Source: Collimonas fungivorans (GTDB taxonomy: Bacteria > Pseudomonadota > Gammaproteobacteria > Burkholderiales > Burkholderiaceae_D). From it: 64,000 nt of DNA. Below are positions 63,970-64,000 of the stretch, in pieces. The notes beneath the pieces are model-generated. The model was not told the DNA's origin and did no database searches. It was given only the letters and a program-made list of their open reading frames with translations. Position 1 is the stretch's first letter, and each line of letters starts with the position of its first letter. Both the position numbers and the translations under genes were made by a program. The stretch lies in assembly GCF_001584145.1 (NCBI RefSeq), contig NZ_CP013232.1, positions 2,790,001 through 2,854,000 of the forward strand, written 5' to 3'.

Positions 63970-64000
63970 TATGTTTTCTCTCAATGCCATTATTAAATAT

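Overview
The window comes from a beta-proteobacterium, most likely an Oxalobacteraceae soil bacterium close to Collimonas. This is inferred from the gene content: a Burkholderiales-type porin, a YadA-type trimeric autotransporter, ferulate and phosphonate catabolic clusters, several LysR, MocR and AraC regulators, and a secreted GH64 beta-1,3-glucanase suited to attacking fungal walls. No rRNA, tRNA or CRISPR array was seen. It reads as accessory chromosome: short functional clusters, often with their own regulator, plus several scars of decay.

Layout. 1-5525: end of an alpha/beta hydrolase, FUSC membrane protein, GST, DUF1579 protein abutting a LysR remnant, NmrA-like reductase, DoxX-like protein and a divergent LysR gene with a 20-bp palindrome. 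5549-6572: phage debris (a small HTH protein and a C5 DNA methyltransferase fragment) joined to a truncated tatB. 6632-10526: tatA and a large Tat-exported GH95 lipoprotein. 11043-19697: an adhesin locus (OmpA/BamE lipoprotein, 1365-residue autotransporter, DUF4019 protein) lying between an internally deleted mqo copy and the full Tat-signalled mqo; an IS21 scrap follows. 19693-23604: WYL regulator/oxidoreductase operon, DUF1330 protein, GH64 glucanase.

23679-33575: phosphonate cluster with LysR regulator, iron alcohol dehydrogenase, OPA-type transporter, phosphonoacetate hydrolase (phnA, frameshifted) and phosphonoacetaldehyde dehydrogenase (phnY). No AEP transaminase is present. It is followed by a ferredoxin-reductase/M24-metallohydrolase fusion divergent from a MocR regulator. 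33710-40882: EF-hand protein, S10 carboxypeptidase, Tat-signalled agmatine deiminase, LysR and AraC regulators, disrupted FAD monooxygenase.

40884-48297: ferulate catabolism. A MarR regulator and a palindromic operator precede ech, vdh, fcs, an aromatic-acid transporter and a porin, giving ferulate to vanillate. A LysR gene and NAD-formate dehydrogenase follow and could oxidise formate from vanillate demethylation. 50868-54037: HPP membrane protein, then a DipZ/MsrB periplasmic methionine-sulfoxide repair pair. 54168-61900: polyol uptake and catabolism (ABC importer, sorbitol-type dehydrogenase, AraC regulator, xylulokinase). 62090-63969: quinone oxidoreductase and SDR.

Five genes carry single-base lesions that break otherwise well conserved reading frames: phnA, the FAD monooxygenase, ABC permease 2, the quinone oxidoreductase, and dipZ (an in-frame TGA). 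Four are one-base losses in G/C runs, which looks as much like sequencing error as gene decay.
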